DNA from: Cyanobacteriota bacterium
GTDB taxonomy: Bacteria > Cyanobacteriota > Cyanobacteriia > Phormidesmidales > Phormidesmidaceae
Direction: 5' to 3'
Assembly (NCBI GenBank): GCA_027592485.1
Contig: JAQCKL010000181.1
Span: forward strand, 1 to 8,102
DNA: 8,102 nt
Below the pieces are notes generated by a model, which saw only the letters and a program-made list of their open reading frames with translations, did not search any database and had not been told where the DNA came from. The translations under genes and the position numbers were made by a program. This document shows positions 5,750 through 8,102 of the stretch, piece after piece (position 1 is the first letter of the stretch; every line of letters begins with the position of its first letter).

Positions 5750-6005
5750 TGCTGGAGCACAGCCTCCGACAACGGAGCCACGGCGCAAAAATCCGGCTGA
5801 TCAGAAACATGATCTAAATCCAGAATATCGACCGGCCAAGAATTCCCGTTGCCTTAATGCTTGCAACACGGCATCCACATCAGGCTTTCTCACAATACCA
5901 ATAGACTTCTGCGCCCATGGGGCCTCCCCATGACCGGACTCATGGGGAGTTTTTTGGCCGATCGCTGGGCATCTGCATAGAGACTACCTGCCGCCAGCCA
6001 TGGCC
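5750..6005. other. Intergenic region between convergent glutaminase and FIST genes
   Basis: No intact gene is visible in this 256-bp gap. On the minus strand two short open stretches in different frames look faintly protein-like: 5801-5914 (KPDVDAVLQALRQREF) and 5722-5853 (VDILDLDHVSDQPDF). They could be remains of a degraded gene, but each is under 45 codons and lacks a start with a ribosome-binding site. The segment 5916-5955 holds the terminator and alternative hairpin described separately. Confidence 0.55.
5924..5955 (+). terminator. Rho-independent terminator downstream of glutaminase
   Basis: CTCCCCATG (5924-5932) pairs perfectly with CATGGGGAG (5941-5949) around the 8-nt loop ACCGGACT, followed at once by T6 (5950-5955). 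This is a textbook intrinsic terminator for plus-strand transcripts. It lies 175 nt after the glutaminase stop, implying a long 3' untranslated region unless something else is transcribed through the gap. Just upstream, CATGGGG at 5916-5922 can compete for the same CCCCATG. Confidence 0.85.
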
Positions 6006-7295
6006 TTAACTTGGGCTCGAAACTGGGCTGGTTTCTCCCTCATAGGGCCGCCGACAAATCCCAAACACCGACGTATAGCCATGGAGATAGGTGGTGCCAC
6101 CGATCGGGCCAATTTCCCCGTTGCAGAAAAAGCCCCCCACCGGCAACCCGCCCAAATGCTTGTCTAACAATTGAGAATCAAAGTTGGGGGCTTGGTAGAG
6201 CCCTTCCCCCCGGCCCATGCAGGCAAACATCAAGGCCCCTGCCGGGGACGTCTCTGCCCCCTGCGTATGGGTTTGATACTGCTGCAACAACGTTTCCAAA
6301 TCTTCGGCAGAGGTGTGGGCGTCCCGGAGATGGAACTGAATGCGCTGACCGGGACGGATGCGATCGCCGATCGCGATCGCCCCCACCCGAGGGTCCACCC
6401 CCAGCAGATTGCGGATCAAAAAGTCCCCCTGCCCGAGGCGGCGCTTAAACCCATCCTTGGCAATGCCAATAAAAAGTGAGTTTTGGGCCAGCTTGCGATC
6501 GCTCTCATCTAAGTCCTGCAGCATGGCCTGCATCACCTCTAGGGTAGGGCGGGACTCCCCCACCGTCAGCCCATCCCCTTCTTCTTCCAGCTTCAGGACA
6601 ATATTGCGCTCCCCCTCCGCCACTCGGTAAGGCTGACCAATGGGCCGACAGCCCTGGGCGACGATCGCATCCAAAACCACATCGCCCCACAGGGCAATGC
6701 CCACCACCCCGTCATCGTGAAAGCCGCGATCGCAAAATAGACCACTACTGCCCTGGAGACCGCTAGCGCTGGTCAGCCCCCCCACCTTGACCGCACCGGG
6801 ATAGGCAAAATCGAGCCCTTGCAGCAGATCATTAATCCCCGAAGAAAAGGGATCGGCAAGCAACACAAATTGGGGTTCCTCAGCGGGCTCCACCCCAATC
6901 AGGTCCACCCAAGCCCCAGGGGGGCCATCTAAATCCGGGAGGTCATCGTCCTTAAACCGAAAGCTCTTGACATGCACCCCCGGCAAAGTGGCCAAACAAA
7001 GATTCAGAGCCGGTTTTTGTTCCATTTCCATCACCGTCCCGGTGGGATCCATCCCCACCACCCCGCCACCGCTACAGCCCACCAACACCGGAACGGTCAA
7101 CCATTCATGGAGCAAGGGCAGCAGGCGAGGATATTCACTCGCAAAGGCCGCTGAAATAAAGACCAACCCTAAATCAGGGGGAGCCGAGAGTTGTTGCTGG
7201 GCCTGGGCCACCACCTCCCGGACGGCAGCCTCTAGGGAGGCTTTCGTGGAAAGGGCACTGACCCACTGCATCGGTGGCAGGGTCTTTCCGGTCAT
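6006..7295 (-). CDS. FIST N/C domain sensory protein, 429 aa
   Basis: FIST proteins are soluble or sensor-attached modules thought to bind small ligands such as amino acids in signal transduction. Their biochemical role in cyanobacteria is largely open. FIST_N spans roughly residues 40-235, with DLGLVFISAAFASEYPRLLP and the glycine-rich turn VPVLVGCSGGGVVG (68-81). A second glycine-rich block, AVKVGGLTSASGLQGSSGLF, lies further on. FIST_C spans roughly 245-410 and ends with GALMFACMGRGEGLY, LPVGGFFCNGEIGPIGG and YLHGYTSVFGI, the typical end of the family. No kinase, GGDEF or methyl-acceptor domain is attached and there is no signal peptide, so this is a stand-alone cytoplasmic FIST protein of ordinary family length. 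ATG 7295 is strongly supported by AGGAGG 7 nt upstream. It is divergent from CP12 and convergent with glutaminase, so no operon partner identifies its pathway. Confidence 0.92.
   Translation of the reverse strand: MTGKTLPPMQWVSALSTKASLEAAVREVVAQAQQQLSAPPDLGLVFISAAFASEYPRLLPLLHEWLTVPVLVGCSGGGVVGMDPTGTVMEMEQKPALNLCLATLPGVHVKSFRFKDDDLPDLDGPPGAWVDLIGVEPAEEPQFVLLADPFSSGINDLLQGLDFAYPGAVKVGGLTSASGLQGSSGLFCDRGFHDDGVVGIALWGDVVLDAIVAQGCRPIGQPYRVAEGERNIVLKLEEEGDGLTVGESRPTLEVMQAMLQDLDESDRKLAQNSLFIGIAKDGFKRRLGQGDFLIRNLLGVDPRVGAIAIGDRIRPGQRIQFHLRDAHTSAEDLETLLQQYQTHTQGAETSPAGALMFACMGRGEGLYQAPNFDSQLLDKHLGGLPVGGFFCNGEIGPIGGTTYLHGYTSVFGICRRPYEGETSPVSSPS
6360..6380. repeat. Two HIP1 octamers within 21 bp
   Basis: GCGATCGC occurs at 6360-6367 and again at 6373-6380, with another CGATCG in between, inside the FIST gene. 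On the coding (minus) strand the run encodes the repetitive peptide AIAIGDR. Other HIP1 copies start at 1768, 3426, 3648, 5013, 5126, 5276, 6495, 6726 and 7614. Confidence 0.95.
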
Positions 7296-7302
7296 GGTGG
7301 GG

Positions 7303-7308
7303 CCTCCT
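7303..7308 (-). promoter_or_regulatory. Shine-Dalgarno of the FIST gene
   Basis: AGGAGG on the minus strand lies 7 nt before the ATG at 7295. It is a perfect match to the anti-Shine-Dalgarno core and fixes the start. Confidence 0.85.
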
Positions 7309-7395
7309 ATAGAACCTGTACTGATGATTGTAGAAGCGGTGGGGCCTCTGGCAGGACGGTATATGGGAATTACTGGGGATGAACGGGGACCGAAG

Positions 7396-7462
7396 CTGGC
7401 CTGAGGGGGGCGTGGGTAGGGGAAGCCGCCCCAGTTAAGGGCGGGTCTCCCAATTAGGCCAG
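7396..7462. repeat. Nested inverted repeats in the FIST-CP12 spacer
   Basis: The outer arms CTGGCCT (7396-7402) and AGGCCAG (7456-7462) are perfect reverse complements. Inside them, CCGCCC (7426-7431) pairs with GGGCGG (7439-7444) around a 7-nt loop. The left part also contains closely spaced G-runs (7405-7410, 7414-7416, 7419-7422). No T-tract follows on either strand, so it is not an ordinary terminator. It may be a structured leader, a small RNA or chance in GC-rich DNA. Confidence 0.45.
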
Positions 7463-7699
7463 GGGCTCGGGCGAATTAAGGTAGGCAAAGGATCTAGTCG
7501 TCCTAAGATAAAGGGTTTTGGAATATCTGGGGAAATCATCCTCAGGTCTTTTAGGATTTAGGTTCGCTAGTTTACTGGCAGCAATTGAGCTGAGGTTTAG
7601 ACTAGAGCGGCTAGCGATCGCGCTCCGCCATCCTATTCAGTTCAGACAGCGCCTCTGTTATTAGTAGGCTTGTCCCTTTACAGTTCAATTTGGGGTCTT

Positions 7700-7921
7700 A
7701 TGAGCAACATTCAAGAACAAATTAAGAAAGAAGTTGAAACCGCCCGCGCCGCTTGTGATGCGACCAACAGCACCTCTCCGGAATGTGCTGCCGCCTGGGA
7801 TGCTGTGGAGGAGCTCCAAGCAGAAGCCTCTCACCAGCGGGAAGGCAAGGGCAAGACATCTTTAGAAAAGTACTGTGACGAAAACCCCGAGGCGGCTGAG
7901 TGCCGCGTTTACGAAGATTAG
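7700..7921 (+). CDS. cp12: CP12, redox-regulated Calvin cycle scaffold, 73 aa
   Basis: CP12 is a small, largely disordered protein that in the dark, when oxidised, links GAPDH and phosphoribulokinase into an inactive complex. Reduction by thioredoxin in the light releases both enzymes. All hallmarks are present: the N-terminal cysteine pair C19/C29, the core AAWDAVEEL (31-39), the C-terminal pair C59/C68 (YCDENPEAAEC), and the acidic end CRVYED that inserts into the GAPDH active site. The length, 73 residues, is typical of the cyanobacterial single-domain form; no CBS domain is fused. I chose ATG 7700 because it gives the family's MSNIQEQI start. An in-frame TTG at 7670 would add ten unrelated residues. 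A weak GGGG at 7692-7695 precedes it. The gene stands alone, with its own terminator 55 nt downstream and a long upstream spacer. Confidence 0.97.
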   Translation: MSNIQEQIKKEVETARAACDATNSTSPECAAAWDAVEELQAEASHQREGKGKTSLEKYCDENPEAAECRVYED

Positions 7922-7975
7922 TCAATCACGCCGCTGGGCCTGACCGATCCAGTGGATTGAGTCAACTCCCCAGAT

Positions 7976-8008
7976 AAAACCAGCCTTAGATCTTCTAGGG
8001 CTGGTTTT
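7976..8008 (+). terminator. Long hairpin terminator of CP12
   Basis: AAAACCAGCC (7976-7985) pairs with GGCTGGTTTT (7999-8008), and the stem continues inward through TTAGA/TCTAG with one G-U pair to a 3-nt loop, a 15-bp stem in all. The 3' side of the stem supplies TTTT. The symmetrical A- and T-tracts mean it could work in both directions. Confidence 0.85.
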
Positions 8009-8102
8009 CTGTATGGAATTGGATGCCGCTACCTTCCTATAGCAGTCGCCAATTGCATTAAGACATAAGCTAGAAGCATTTCCCATCTCCGGTGAGTGCC
8101 AT
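8009..8102. other. Unassigned tail, possible repeat end
   Basis: No gene is seen in the last 94 bp. The stretch starting CTATAGCAGTCGCCAATTGC (8038-8057) resembles, from memory, short dispersed sequences found near insertion sequence ends in cyanobacteria. The minus-strand ATG at the very edge runs into a stop after ten codons. The assignment cannot be tested within the window. Confidence 0.25.

Larger units (their letters stand above)
7296..7699. other. Divergent intergenic region between FIST and CP12 genes
   Basis: This 404-bp gap holds no credible gene. For the FIST gene (minus strand), TACAAT at 7332-7327 is a possible -10 without a good -35. For CP12, CTGGCA (7575-7580) and TAGACT (7598-7603), with a 17-bp spacer, each match 4 of 6 consensus bases and would give a leader near 90 nt; this is weak. 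Nested inverted repeats lie at 7396-7462 (separate entry) and a HIP1 site at 7614-7621. I see no tRNA, no recognisable riboswitch and no known small RNA motif. Confidence 0.5.

Noticed and set aside
5746..5817. 23-codon ORF whose ATG overlaps the glutaminase TGA
   Set aside because: The overlap suggests translational coupling, but the peptide is very short, basic and unlike any family; chance is the simplest explanation.
6967..7404. 145-codon plus-strand frame overlapping the FIST start
   Set aside because: It mostly mirrors the FIST gene on the opposite strand and continues only briefly into the spacer; no recognisable domain.
1..8102. CRISPR arrays, tRNA/rRNA genes, complete transposase or phage genes
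   Set aside because: I looked for regularly spaced repeats, cloverleaf or rRNA signatures and transposase motifs on both strands and found none; the only tandem repeats are the 16-bp units without spacers.

Overview
The window looks like chromosomal DNA from a cyanobacterium. It carries at least eleven copies of the octamer GCGATCGC (HIP1, a cyanobacterial signature) in 8.1 kb. It also has a 73-residue CP12 gene of the Calvin-cycle type, a cry-DASH cryptochrome, a PrxQ-type peroxiredoxin and a relative of the Anabaena nuclease inhibitor NuiA. The DNA is moderately GC-rich. I cannot name the species. I see no complete mobile element, no tRNA or rRNA gene and no CRISPR array.

Layout. Positions 1-1768 (+) hold the end of a receiver-containing signalling protein. 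Two bases later comes a complete receiver/histidine kinase fusion, probably the next gene of the same phosphorelay operon. Converging on it from the minus strand is a two-gene unit: a thiol peroxidase (2185-2646), then a NuiA-like protein (1775-2179) 5 bases after it. The convergent stop codons lie at the two ends of one HIP1 palindrome. Divergent from the peroxidase across a 103-bp spacer (2647-2749) is a cry-DASH gene (2750-4219). An array of 16-bp tandem repeats follows, then a small conserved gene with a strong Shine-Dalgarno (4294-4503). Next is a palindromic repeat element (about 4620-4720), then a glutaminase gene (4781-5749). After glutaminase comes about 250 bp with a strong terminator. 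A FIST-domain sensory protein follows on the minus strand (6006-7295). A 404-bp divergent spacer then leads to the CP12 gene (7700-7921), which has its own long terminator hairpin.

How the genes fit together. Most are housekeeping or stress genes of a phototroph: signal transduction (two-component proteins, FIST), response to light and oxidants (cry-DASH, PrxQ), nitrogen metabolism (glutaminase) and light/dark control of carbon fixation (CP12). Apart from the kinase pair and the PrxQ/NuiA-like pair, the genes appear to be single transcription units.

Most worth a second look: the NuiA-like gene with no visible nuclease partner; the shared-palindrome double stop; an attenuator-like set of three alternating CATGGGG/CCCCATG segments after glutaminase; the tandem repeats; and the palindromic element. 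I found no clearly new multi-gene system.
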